The notes: generated from the sequence alone by a model not told the origin. Shown: positions 11,590 through 22,104, counted from the stretch's first letter. The stretch is DNA of 32,292 nt from Spirogloea muscicola (GCA_009602725.1 WELB01000390.1:27980-60271); one strand, 5' to 3'. Made by a program: numbers and translations.

Positions 11590-12830
11590 ATCTACAATAG
11601 CGGTGCCGTGGCTCTGGCTGCCTAACCCCCACTTGTTGTACCCCGATCTGTTTCAGTGGCCATGCCATGCGCCTAGCTTGTGCCACCCACCACCTGCCAC
11701 TTTGTGATACCGGGGACCTTGTGTGTTCTTTGAGGGCTGATAGGCAATGGATCACCGAGCAGCATTCGTAGTGGCCACTTGCTTGATCTGCGGCGCCTGG
11801 ACAATTGTCCGTATCTCCCTCTTGACCATTCCCGTTGGGCTGGCGTCTCACAGCCATCGGCAGGAAGACCTACTTTCTTTGGGCTGGCCGCCTTTTTCGG
11901 GTAAAGCTTCCGGTCCCTTTTAAACCATGTCCACTCATTCGCCAGGCTGGCCTTTCACAGCCATCGCCCGCTTGTGAAATTTCTTTTGTGCCTTTGACAG
12001 AGCTTCTCTCTCTTCCTTTCTCTCATCCACCTTCTGCTGCCACCGTTCCTTCTTCAGCTTCTGATCTTCTGCCAGGACCTGCCATTTTCCTTCGAAACAC
12101 AGGCAGCCGAGCTCACATCGTTGTTGCTACTTGGTCAGCTGCGCCGGTTCCTCAGCAGGCTCCCATCCAGATTCACATGTGCTGTCCCTTTTCCAGACTA
12201 GATGACTGCCCTTCTGGGTGAGCCCCCTCTCTGTCTCCCAGACCACTGTCTTCCTCAGAGAAGCGCTTCTCTTCTCGTAGACCTGCAACCCTTTTGCCAA
12301 ATGAGCCAGACATCTGTCCACTCTTCCCATCTCTTTTGAGCTGCTTCTCCAGGACCACATGCATCGTTGGCCTGGGCGTTTGCTTGATATTCGCTGTTGC
12401 AGGAGCCAGAAGAATGCCAAGTTTCTGATGTCAACGTACCAGGACATCGGGGGTTGGCTGAAGTCTGAAAGGGTGCCGAGTTGTAGTACATTCGTCATCC
12501 TCGAAAGAAAGAACGACCCACCGAGGAGGAAAGGAAACAATCTGCACCATAGGCCGAAAGCATGTTTCATCAGATTTACTGAAATTGATGACTGAACGTC
12601 CTTGTGGATGGGCTTCAAAGCCTTGCCCAGTGGAGCAAATTGGACACCAGCAGGAGCTGGGGCAGCGCCAAGAGTGTCAGCCATCAGGGGGAATGGCTTC
12701 CAGTGGAGGGCGGTGGCTGTGAGTGGCCAGCCCAGAGTGGCCCGTGGGAGGGAGCCGGCTCTTAGGCACTTCTGGCGCTGCTGCTGCCAGTCAGTCTGAC
12801 TGGCGGTGCTTACCCAGGGGATTCTGAGCG
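11590..12830 (-). mobile_element. Probable internal segment of the retroelement family
   Basis: On the minus strand about 11917-11735 closely matches 31243-31430 (GGGACCGGAAGCTTTACC, then CAAGAGGGAAATACGGACA-like, CCAGGCGCCGCA, TGATCCA(C/T)TGCCTATCAG). There the match leads into the C-terminal Cys-His region. Upstream, the frame 12834-12127 is open for 235 codons and includes MADTLGAAPAPAGVQFAPLG; a charged, possibly coiled-coil stretch (KLKKERWQQKVDERKEEREA) follows near 12060-11980 in another frame. These may be remnants of a gag/ORF1-like region. No catalytic motif was recognised, so only the 31-kb match is well supported. Confidence 0.45.
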
Positions 12831-12834
12831 GCAA

Positions 12835-13160
12835 GCCGTATTGGCGGGACCGTTATTCCGAATGACCTGCGCTCTCGTCTTGGGCTCATCCCTTTACCTT
12901 GTCCGGTCATTCTGGGCTGGCCTTCCACAGATTTCCACCCGCTGTGACCTGTACATCTCCCGGCTCCTCCGGACCTTATTCATATTTGGGCTGGCTTTAC
13001 ACAGACCTCGCTGCCTTCGCCAGAGCTGCTTCTCTTTCAGCCGACGCCTCCCTTCGGAAGAGAGTCCTTCCCTGACGGGGTCTGCCTCTCACAGCAGGGC
13101 TGCAAGCTCCTGCGAAGAAGGCAGAGGCTGCGGCCACCTCATGAGGAATAATGTGACTCT
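12835..13160. other. Spacer with degenerate GGGCTGGCC-type repeat copies
   Basis: Partial copies of the GGGCTGGC(C/T)T...ACAG motif at about 12915 and 12988, each after a CATT or TATTTGGGCTGG-like start. No gene recognised. Confidence 0.4.
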
Positions 13161-13203
13161 TGTGGGGGTGAGGGCTGTCAAAGGGGGTGAGGGCTGTCAA
13201 AGA
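13161..13203. repeat. Tandem duplication, 20-bp unit
   Basis: GGGGGTGAGGGCTGTCAAAG occurs twice back to back, immediately before the next retroelement fragment. It may mark the join of that insertion. Confidence 0.85.
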
Positions 13204-13214
13204 AGGCTAGTCCG

Positions 13215-13650
13215 ACAGTGACGACTGACGCGTTCGACTGCGCCACTCTCTCTGGCTCCAAGGCAGAGCATGCGGAGGCCAGTGCCGCTCGAGGCAAGGA
13301 GACGAAATATGCTGACCATCCGCGGGAAGACGAGTCTTCCTCCTTGCCATCGACGTCCACGGGGCGTTCGGCTCGGTGGCTCGAGCTCCTGCACCGGCTA
13401 GCGCGCAGCGCAGTGTCCCTCCGTACCAAGGGGAGCAGGCAAATCTAGCGCGGCAGGCTCTCTCGCCATGGGTATTCCATGCGCCTGTCTGTATTGCTGC
13501 AGCAGTCAACGGCACACGCGTTGCATCTGCGTACCGGGCGCGCTTTGGCTGCAGCCTCTGGCTACAGACAGGAGAACCCGCTACCCGGAGACTACTTTCT
13601 CTGACCTGCGGCTGCTTAACAGGGGATATTGAGCACCCAGTGGCCACATG
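13215..13650 (+). mobile_element. Retroelement C-terminal domain fragment, frameshifted
   Basis: Begins TTDAFDCATLSGSKAEHAEA, then ARGKETKYADHP and RSARWLELLHRLARSAV, all hallmarks of the C-terminal domain at 22115-22549. A frameshift near 13430 leads to a second frame carrying the degraded end. The following 13622-13705 (GCACCCAGTGGCCACATGAG onward) recurs at 22732-22812. Non-functional. Confidence 0.7.
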
Positions 13651-13794
13651 AGTCGCTGTGTGCTATAGCGCTTTTCTGGCCTCTTGGAACTTTGTTCACA
13701 TTGGCAATGGTCCGAAGGGGCCGAAAAGTGCTGGATTACATGACCAAGCAAGTACTATGTCGGATAACTATGAAACTGAAAATGAAAGAATGAA

Positions 13795-13960
13795 GTGCTC
13801 GCCCACTGAGGGTAGGGGCTGGGAAAGGCCAGCCCAGAAAGAGTTGACGAGTTTTAAAAGCAGTCCACTTGACAAAAGCCAGAGGCTGCAGCTAGAGCAC
13901 GGCCAGCACGCAGGTGCAAGGCGTGGGCCAGGGTCGCCTGGCGGGATGTGAACAGGCGCA
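13795..13960 (-). mobile_element. Short retroelement 3'-end fragment
   Basis: On the minus strand: LAHALHLRAGRALAAASG-like codons (about 13935-13880), then a tail with TTTCTGGGCTGGCCTTTCCC and AGTGGGCGAGCACTTCATTC. Same domain-tail order as other copies; only the last quarter of the domain remains. Confidence 0.7.
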
Positions 13961-14128
13961 TGCGAGAAACCTGCGCCAGTCAGCGGCGTTGAGGTGGCCT
14001 GCTCGCCCCGCCTGCGCGCCGATGCCCTTGGCGGCGGCTCGCCTCGAGGGGCGCGGGGGGCCTCGCCTCCGGAAATCGAACAGTTTTCTGTGGGCTGGCC
14101 ACTAACAGCCATAAGAGGAAGAAAGAGC

Positions 14129-14450
14129 TCGCCCATTGAGGATAGGGGCTGGAACAGCCAGCCCAAAAAAGAATGAGCAGAGTACAAGAAGCCCAAGAAG
14201 AAGGGGGCCAGGCGAAGCACTAAGGCGAAGCACTATGAAAGAAGCACACAAGAAGAAACAAAGCAGCTACTAACTACTCAGTAACCCCTGCTAAGCAGTT
14301 GCAGGTCAGAGAGGCTATGTTCCTGAAAGGACGTCCCCTGGCCAGAGCCAGAGGCAGCAGCGAGGGCTCGGCCGGCACGCAAGTGCAGCGCACGGGCCAT
14401 TGACCTCTGCAGCGAGACGGCCAGGCGCATGCCTTCGGCCTCTACTGAGG
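14129..14450 (-). mobile_element. Retroelement 3'-end fragment with well preserved tail
   Basis: On the minus strand: MRLAVSLQRSMARALHLRAG, RALAAASGSGQGTSFQEHSL, SDLQLLSRGY, stop at about 14281, then a tail through TTTTTTGGGCTGGCTGTTCC to AATGGGCGAGCTCTTTC at 14130. This closely parallels 22395-22682 (+). The open C-terminal codons suggest a fairly recent, 5'-truncated insertion. Confidence 0.8.
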
Positions 14451-14460
14451 AGTACTCGAA

Positions 14461-15060
14461 AAGTTAGTGGCTGTGAAGGCCAGCGTCAATCAGTGGACGA
14501 CATCTCGGGGTTCCCTGCTTTGGACCACACCCGTGATGGGGCAAAAGCGAGGCCCAAAGCAAGGGCCCACAGGACAGCCTGATGACGACGCCACTAATTT
14601 TTAAAACAAGATTCACATGGCTGGAATGTCAACGCTGCAGTAAGGCTTAAGAGATGCATGGAGACTAGACATTCTATCCGGCTGACACTAGATTGACTGT
14701 CACTGCGGCAGGATTGGCTTGACAGATGCCTGGAGACGGGACATATCAATAGGCTGAGGGAATCTGAATTTCGCACTCGAGCTGAGAGTGGCGCAATTGG
14801 GAGTCATGAGGCTGGAGACAGGGTGGTGCTGGCGCTGGAACGCGACGGGAGGTGGCAGGTGTGTGTACTACCATTATGGCATCGCTATCGGTTGTTGATG
14901 TTAATGTTGAAGATAGACTGCTCACGCTAGCCAGTTGGTAATAAACCGTCAGTTGCTAATGACAAGGCATGGACAGGTGACTGGCAGTATGGCGGTGGTG
15001 GGTAGATGGGTTTCTGTGGTAGACAATAGATAGCCGTCAACCGGTCGTGGACGGGTCTTG
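14461..15060. other. No gene recognised; contains a degenerate duplication
   Basis: AGATGCATGGAGACTAGACAT near 14652 and AGATGCCTGGAGACGGGACAT near 14724 form an imperfect direct repeat about 71 bp apart. The rest carries no recognisable coding signal. Confidence 0.5.
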
Positions 15061-15063
15061 ACC

Positions 15064-15290
15064 GGAGAGAGAGAAGGCGCGAGTACGCATGAAATGAAAG
15101 GATGGCCAACTCTAGCTAGTAAAATGTTCAGGCAAAAGCTAGTGCAGAAAGTGGGGCAACAAGTGGGACTGGAAAAGCCCGGGCAGCGTCAGTAGGTGTC
15201 GAGGGCGCGTCTTGGACGAATTCAAGTGAAGAAGCTCGCCCAGATTAAGAAGGTGGTCGGGAAAGGCCAGCCCAAAAAGAGGACAAGAGG
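15064..15290 (-). repeat. Partial retroelement 3'-terminal sequence plus hairpin module
   Basis: 15064-15145 (GAGAGAGAAGGCGCGAGTAC then GCATGAAATGAAAG and TGTTCAGGCA) is a diverged copy of the terminal sequence at 16725-16800. 15231-15285 has GCTCGCCCAGATTAAGAAGG and GGCCAGCCCAAAAAGAGG, a hairpin module copy. No coding sequence remains. Confidence 0.6.
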
Positions 15291-16600
15291 ACGCGGGCAG
15301 GGGCCACCTGGCGGAGCAGTCGCTTAGAGAGCCTACTTCGAGAAGCTCCGCATCTGGTTGCGTGAGACCAACTCACACTTGGTAAGCCACGAAGATCGTG
15401 ACGTTGTGTATGACTACAGCGCAGTACTCGAACATCGTCTTTAGCTGCTTAGAGCTGTTGCATCATTGCTTTTAGCACTCGTTGTGTACACATGTCTTGA
15501 CTTCGTTCCGGACTCTTTCACCAAGGACCTGACTTTTCTCCCAAGCTATCTAATTGGGCCGAGAAGACTCGGTGCCAAATTGTCCCACTCGGGCCGGTAG
15601 GGCCGGCATGCGGGGAGGCCCGCAGTATGTCGGGCTAGGGAACAGCACTTGCAAGGTAAGGCTATGGTGAGAGGCCAGCCCAACGGAATGTACAAGGTCT
15701 AAATTTAGGGAATATCCGATAGGGGATTTTGGTTTGAAGTTTTTTTACCCACCCTCGGACCTTTGTACCTTACTCCTGCAATATGCGATGATACTGTCCG
15801 TTACTTCGTTGTCTATGATACTGTCGCAGCCCCATCTCAAGGCCTTCCCTTCTTTTCTTGCTCCCCAGGCGGCCCGGGCTTGGCAAGCCGCAGCATTTAT
15901 TAAAAATGTCACAGGGATTACGTCGTGGTGATTGTCATGACGTCGATGAGTCCAGAAGAAGACAAATGCTGGCGTACTAGCCTACGAGCTACGCAATAAA
16001 AACAAAGATGCTGGCTACCATAATTAGTTGACATGACGAACAGTCTGATAAGAGACCAACAAGAGCGATTGTTGTCAGTCGTCAAAGATCACTACTTGTG
16101 AACAAGTCCAGCACGAATGAAATTTAACTATGTAGCATTCAAGGTGTTCCTATCTACTGGTATTGGGTGACCCCCAAAGGGTGGTCGCTATCTTCTAATC
16201 GAGCAATTGTTCTCGGGCAAGCCCGCTCCTTTTCTGTCTTCGTGATTATAACAAGCAATGCAGCCAATGGATGCACGCAAGCAATCGATTCAAGGACGTG
16301 CACTCGAGCAATGAGTGCAACACTCCAGACGTGAAGAAATGCAAGAACAGTCCAATGTTACGACTGCTCACCACACAGATTAGAACGACTTCTCGCTGTC
16401 GCAGCGGGTCCGCACGCAAGGCTCGCTATGCGCGCACGCCGTATGCGCTGGGCTCTGCTCTCTCGCGGGGACGCAGGCGCGAGTGGATGCAGGCTTGGTC
16501 GGCGCAGGCGCGGCAGGAGGCTGAGTATTGCCAAGCGGACTGCCTGGCAGAGAGCGCGCGCTCCGACTTGAGCCCGACGCGGTGAAACCCTAGCGCTACC
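15291..16600. other. No gene recognised
   Basis: Mostly unique-looking, AT-richer sequence. One GAGAGGCCAGCCCAACGGAA repeat remnant is at about 15670. Open frames at 15734-15931 and 16271-16585 have no motif or intron support that I can see. Confidence 0.4.
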
Positions 16601-16609
16601 TGAAGAAAG

Positions 16610-16725
16610 GGGGCGCCCATAGAGAAGAGGGCTGGCAAAGCTAGCCCGGAAAGAAGAAAGTAGAAGCCAGCCCAAAAAGAATGGATAATGTCCAAAGCCA
16701 AAGAAAGAGATGCCGAAGAGAGAGA
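16610..16725 (-). repeat. Dispersed hairpin module, long form
   Basis: Reads GCGCCCATAGAGAAGAGGG, GCTGGCAAAGCTAGCC, then CCAGCCCAAAAAGAATGGAT, AATGTCCAAAGCCAAAGAAA and GAGATGCCGAAG. This is the reverse-complement arrangement of the tail at 10530-10612. Confidence 0.75.
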
Positions 16726-17375
16726 AGAGGCGCGCGGGGCGCATGAATTGAAAGGGAGGCCAATTCAAGCCAATACATTGTTCAGGCAGAGTCGAGTGCA
16801 GACTAAACAATGCTACATAATACGGAGACCTAATCTAAGGTACCTAACATGACATTAGTACCCACGGGTGAGCACAAACAAATCTGACAAGCTAACTTGG
16901 GGAGCTGGAGCGCCGCCACGAAAGCCGGAGGCCTGACTTAGAGCGCGCCCTGCACGTTGATGAAGAGCCACGAAGAAGGACTACTCTACCAAACGCAACA
17001 ACACGCTAGGGAAGCTCAATACCCACGGGTGAGCAACAGCAGGGCAGAATAACTCGATGCGGGGAAGGAGGCGCTCCGCCGAGACCCGGAGGCGGCGGCC
17101 AGAGCGCGTCCTGCGCGCGTGTGGACTGTGAGGGCAAGCGAACGTTGGAACGATACCGCCAGGCGCATCCGAAAGACTTGGGCGAGCGACCCGGCGGCGT
17201 TGAAGCCGGGCAGCGCCCCAGACAGACACGGCCTCCGGTCAATAGCCCGACGGGCAAGCCGCTGGAGGAGATCCAGCCAGCGGCTTGCCGAACGCCCCGT
17301 GGACGTCAATCGCCAAGGCCGCGAACTCGCCAACCGGGTGGTCAGCGTATTTGCGCTCTTTTCCCCGGGCCGCCA
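16725..17375 (-). mobile_element. Retroelement 3' end: C-terminal domain plus 3' UTR
   Basis: On the minus strand the domain starts near 17375 (KYADHPVGEFAALAIDVHGA), frameshifts near 17300, and continues SRWLDLLQRLARRAIDRRP, FNAAGSLAQVFRMRLAVSFQ, TRAGRALAAASGSRRSASF, LLLLTRGY and a stop at about 17016. The 3' UTR follows to 16725 and includes two GCTCACCCGTGGGTA segments (near 17035 and 16870). The UTR is a near copy, in inverse orientation, of 11200-11455. Confidence 0.8.
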
Positions 17376-17757
17376 GGCCTACAGATTGGCCAGATTGCGG
17401 CCGTTCACTGCGCTGATTGGCTAAGCTGGTTTACCGGCTTTCGTGGGCCGTTCCCAACCGTGCGTCGATTTGATCGTAGACGGGGACCTGCAATGGTCCG
17501 TTCCACGATCGCTTCGCTACCACTTCGATAGCGCCCCCCTTGACGGTCTTATTGGTGGTTGAGGCGCTTGTAGATGGGCTTTCCTCGTTGAGTCTTGAAC
17601 GGTCTTCGGCCGGTTGGCGTCGTGCGTGGGCCTGGGCCCTTGTAGTCGCTCCGTTGTCGATGTCGTCCGCATTTGATGAGCGGGTAATGTTGTTGTTGAC
17701 GGCCGCATTGAATGAGTGTCGATGTCATTGGTGTCGCCGAGATGTTGTTGTTGTCGC
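17376..17757. other. Spacer, no gene recognised
   Basis: A mix of GC-rich sequence and a GTTGTTGTTG-rich stretch (17690-17755). No coding motif seen. Confidence 0.4.
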
Positions 17758-17840
17758 CGAGAGAGAAGGCGCGCGGTGCGCATGAAATTAAAGCGAGGCC
17801 AATTCAAGCCATTACATTGTTCAGGCAGGTTCGCCGAGAG
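17758..17840 (-). repeat. Retroelement 3'-terminal sequence, solitary
   Basis: GAGAGAGAAGGCGCGCGGTG, GCATGAAATTAAAG, GAGGCCAATTCAAGCC and TACATTGTTCAGGCAG match 16727-16800 closely, without the adjoining UTR or coding region. Confidence 0.75.
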
Positions 17841-17854
17841 AGAGAGTCAGAGAT

Positions 17855-17995
17855 GGGTGGACCTCCATTGTCAGCGTGAATCACACACAAGAGTGTATGA
17901 CCCAGCCTAGGAGCCACATAGGGAGAAAAGTGGTCCTCCATCCTTGGCGAGAATCACACACCGGAGTGGATGAGTCAGCCTAGGAGGCCACGTGT
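17855..17995. repeat. Imperfect tandem duplication, about 76-bp period
   Basis: Two units beginning GTGGACCTCCAT (about 17857) and GTGGTCCTCCAT (about 17930). Each continues with GAATCACACAC, a GAGTG(T/G)ATGA segment and CAGCCTAGGAG. Divergence is about 20%. No gene around it is recognised. Confidence 0.75.
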
Positions 17996-18998
17996 GAAGC
18001 CCAGTCAGCAGTCCTAGTCAAATCGACACAAATAGGCAGTCGACAGGACACGGCACGACATGGTGCTGGCCAGGTATACGATCCAAACGGACAAGGTTCA
18101 AACGACTGAAGCCCACAAGAGGCAGCAACAATCGCACGATGCAGTGCTTGCAATTTCACAATGCAGCAGATGCGACCACACGACAGGAGGTGCATATACA
18201 CACACCGCACGTTTTTTTAAACATCATCAGGATTGGCTTCAGGGTCGCTGTCACAACATATCACGATGTTTGCCGCTTGATAAGAGTGATCGACCTTTCG
18301 CGACCGGCTGCCAAAACCCTCAGGTTTTGGCTCTCCAGCTGCGCTGCTGCCCTTCCTTCACGCTCACGCCCTTTTGGCATAGCACAGAAAAAGCAAATGA
18401 CGCCCGACGGCAATGCAGCGGCGGCAGCGGCGCGGGGCAGCTTGTGCAACAGATTCTCGTATCTATTATCTGATCTATTTCGTGTACCACTCATCACCTA
18501 GTAAATGCTTCTAGTTCTCCCTTTTACTTCTACCAGAAGTAAAAATAGTTCTGAGTCCGTTTTGCCGGCCACGTGGTTCTGTGATGTCACCTGCTTCTGA
18601 ATGAATATGACTCATCCACGTCATGTGGCAGGCAACACCACTTGGCAAACAAGGTTGACGCTTCGCTGCCCTCTAAAAAATTCGCTTTGTAGAGCATTCG
18701 CAGAAGTCACACACAGTGTCATTTTTGGCGCCTTCCGGCGTTTGTGGGCTGGCTTACCCATTTGTACTTGCTGACTAGAAGACCTTTGTGTATACAACAA
18801 CTTTGAAACAAACAGAGGCCCAATGGCCAAGTACAAAGGCAATCATCTAGAGACGTCATCACCTACAGCAAATTGACCCGCTCAGTAACCACGGGTCAAT
18901 GCATAAAGGTCGCTGATCGATGTCTGAATACTAGATGGCAGATACGAAGCCCTTCTACCACCAACTAGAGCTCGCCCAGCTTTCTGGTGCAAAAAGCA
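17996..18998. other. Spacer before the reverse-transcriptase element
   Basis: No gene recognised. Contains the hairpin at 18522-18544 and the shared 20-mer at 18823-18842. A GGGCTGGCTTACCCATTTG repeat remnant is at about 18748. Confidence 0.5.
18522..18544. repeat. Perfect 10-bp hairpin
   Basis: TTTTACTTCT, loop ACC, AGAAGTAAAA: a perfect 10-bp inverted repeat with a 3-nt loop. No adjacent gene is recognised, so it could be the tip of a foldback element or a chance palindrome. Confidence 0.8.
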
Positions 18999-21655
18999 TT
19001 AGCTTGAGCACGCTGCAAACTGGCCGAAATGCGTCGTCGCAAGAACGACAGATATGCAAGCTGGCAGGCCCATCTCAGCCGGAAACACATCTGCCTGTCG
19101 TGCATAGCCTAGATTGGCAATATTCTGAAGGAGAATGTGGAAACGAGGACCTAAACAGCCAAAGATGTCAGCTGCAGCTGGCAGGAGCTGATCGCATTTG
19201 GGGTTATCGGAGGAGTGCCGCAGCTTTCTTTGTTCTGCACTGCCCACTGCGTGGCCGGCGATGTGCGTCGATGCTGGACCTTGATACGCCTCCGTAACAA
19301 CAACATCGACCAAGGCCCGTGGTCCTCCACCAGGTTGCACGCCCACAATGTCAAGTGTGCGGCGATGATGACGTTCCTGGGCATCCGTGGTGATAGGCAT
19401 AATGTTGTTCACTTCCACGACCGCACGGAACGTGGCGCCGCGCATCAAACCCGCCAGGGCATCGCGGAGGAGGTTGTGGATGCCCACCACGTCTGGTCTA
19501 GTGGGGCAACGCAGCATGTGAGTGGCGAGCTCAGCACCCTCTGCACGGAAGCTACACTCACACTGGCGCACCCCAATCAGGCAGTTAGGTGGGAGGCCGA
19601 GGAAGAGTTGAAGCGACGTCCGAAAGGCCTCGGAGCTGAAGCTGAAGGCGTTAGCGACGGCGCGTGAGGTGAACCAGTGGGTGGCACCAGGTGTGGCGAG
19701 AGAAGTAGGTCATGCCAGGCTCCTTGGATTGTTCTGAATCTCTGGCAGCCTCCTCAAGCTTCTGCGGCGCTCATCTTTCACTGCCGTAACCAATCTGAAT
19801 CGTGCCCCTCTATCAGAAGCTTGGGCGATGTCTGAGAATGGCGTGAGTAGGGGTTGTAGAGAGGGATGAGAGCCGATTGCTGAGTCGCGGATGCTCCTCA
19901 GATCCGCTTGGAAGGGGACGGAGCCTTCCTCCACATTGCGTACAGGATCGTGGAGGCAAGGGAAGCGCATGGGAAGCAGAGAGGCGGTCTGGTGCCAGCA
20001 GCCCAGGAAGGCAGCTTGCGCCGTCTGCGCCAATGACCGGCAGCCAAGGCCGCCCATGCGAGTGGGGAGGGAAGCATGGAGGGAAGATGAGGCTGAGGGG
20101 AAACATGAAGACTGAAGTAGGGATGCCAGGGACTGCAGAAGGGAAATTATCGTGTTCCTTGTAAAGCTCAATCACCATGCCCGTTGGGGCGACTGTCCGT
20201 TGCAGGTAGCATGCGCGTTGGCGCGATGCAGCGGGTGAGAATGGCTAACGCCAGCTGTGTGTCCCCAAGGAGGAGAAAGGACGGGAGGAGGGCGAGGTGT
20301 TTTTGTAGGCGTTCCCGCAAGTCCACCGCCACGTGAGGTGGTGTACCGAAGGGGACCTTGAGGATGGCCAGCACTGGCAGGGGCCTGACAACCGTGTGGG
20401 AGCTGAAGATTTGGGGGGAGACCGCGTGGGGACCATGCCACGCTCTTGGACGGGCAAAACCGCAGGCCCATCAGGTCCACTTCGCGAAACGAGCAGTGGT
20501 ACGCCGCCATGACTTGGCTGGAGATCCAATGTTGTGTGTATCATCCGCGTAAGAGGGGAAGAGGAGGTCTGCGTGTTGGCTCTGGGTGCGCCGAACAGCC
20601 CGGGAATGTGCCAAGGCAACAAGGATTGGGCTGAGGAGATACCCCTGGCGTGTGCCAAAGATGACCACAGCATCTTCCACGACTCTCCGGCTTGCCACAG
20701 CAGCCGCCCTGGGCGGCCATAGGCCATGAGGATCAAGGTTCTAAGGGAAGGGAAGTGGTCGCGCAGCTCCTCCATGATGACGCTGCGCTCGACTGCGTTA
20801 GAAGCTAAACTGATATCCAGCCCAAGGACCATCTTTGAAGGATTTACATCGAGAGCAGCGCGGATGCCGTGGACAAGGGCCTCCGCCCCGCAGGACATGC
20901 CAGCACCAAATTGGTGGGGTGATAGGTGGCTGGTCAGCTGGGGTTTCAGCTCGCTGCACACGGCCTATGATATCAGCCGCATGAAAACCTCAGTCATCGC
21001 AATGGGTTCTCACACGGCCTGTCGGCTTTGCACGGGCCAGCAGGTGGCTGGAATTTTAAGGCGTCGGCAATGCGTGGTAGAATGGCAGCCCTGGCGATGT
21101 GCCGGCAGGTGGACAGGGTCCCATCCCCATCAAAATAAAGGTCCTGCAGGTGCTCAAAGAGCCATCCAGAAGGGCTTCCAGACACCATCCGGGGGGCTTT
21201 GGTCAGGGGCCATACGGAACGCCTCTGCGCCTCTCAAGGGGACTGGGGAGCTCGCCAGCCCAGGGCTCAAGGGGGTTGTTGTGGAGGGGGTTGGAGCTGT
21301 CGCAAGATAGCCTCCGTGGCGTTGGTAGTAGCCAGGGGGGCCTGAGCTGCCCGGGAAAGTTCTCCTGCCCTGCCAAAGCGTCTTGCGCGCGCTCTATTGC
21401 CAGCTGTGAAGTGTTGAGAGGGCAGATTTGACTGATCCATTGCGCGCCCGCCGCTGTGAGAGCGCGACCCGAGCAGCCGCTGCACGCTGCTGAGCCAACT
21501 CCTCCCATTTTCCGCTTGGTAAAGTTAGCCAGTCTGTCCTGGAAAGTCTTGCGGCCACCGACGCCGAAAGAGGGAAGATGGCCAAGAACAAGCTTGGGAA
21601 AAAGCATGTACTGACTAGAGATTATTGAGCGTCCATTTGCGGAACTTTTGAGCAA
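18999..21655 (-). pseudogene. Degenerate non-LTR retrotransposon (reverse transcriptase, Cys-His motif, endonuclease-like C-terminus)
   Basis: On the minus strand, in several frames: an N-terminal region with LFPKLVLGHLPSF (about 21615); RT start PHQFGAGMSCGAEALVHGIR and VLGLDIS (about 20920-20800); GTRQGYLLSPILVALA (about 20655); the active-site box SYADDTH (about 20550); GLRFCPSKSVAWSP (about 20450); LPTRMGGLG (about 20070). The last segment (19571-18999) has CECSFRAEGAELATHMLRC, a CxC-x12-HxxxC motif, then RRTLDIVGV and ALVDVVVTEAY, resembling the restriction-like endonuclease of R2-type elements. This order is typical of such elements. Frameshifts and stops between blocks make it non-functional, though its last 190 codons are open. 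Confidence 0.8.
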
Positions 21656-21767
21656 TTTCTTTGTTGCATTTTCCGGCCACTTCAGACTTTTTGAGAGAGA
21701 TATTTGTCTTTTTCATCCCTTCGCACTGGCCTCTCACTGCCAGTGCCTTGCGTTGGAAGAGCTTCTA

Positions 21768-21795
21768 CTTCCAGCCCCTATCCTCAATGGGCGAG
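21768..21795 (+). repeat. Hairpin-tail fragment
   Basis: CCAGCCCCTATCCTCAATGG followed by GCGAGCTCTTTC, identical to the end of the module at 22650-22682. Related GGGCTGGCC(T)TTC...CAGCC fragments continue at about 21722 and 21930. Confidence 0.7.
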
Positions 21796-22104
21796 CTCTT
21801 TCTTCTACTTTCGATGCATTGGGGAAGAGCTGCTTCCTTACTTCCCTCTCTCCTCTGTCTTTGTTTCCTTGTGGGACCTGTGGACCATTAGCACATTCTT
21901 GGCCCCTTGTCCAACTCATGTGGGGCTGGCCTTTCGCAGCCTCGCCCCCTTTGGATGAGCTTACTTTCGCAGCCGTCGCGCCCTTTCTTCACAAGAGCTG
22001 CTTCTTCTCACAACAGCCATTGCCCTTCCTACCTTGAGGAATGTTCAGTCAATCATTGTGGTTGGGGCACGCTTCGGGAGGCGGGCCGGGCCGGGCCGGG
22101 CCGG

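Noticed and set aside
9300-18000. CRISPR-like or satellite array from the many short repeats
   Set aside because: The repeats vary in spacing, orientation and sequence and follow retroelement 3' ends; there is no regular spacer pattern, and the window is eukaryotic.
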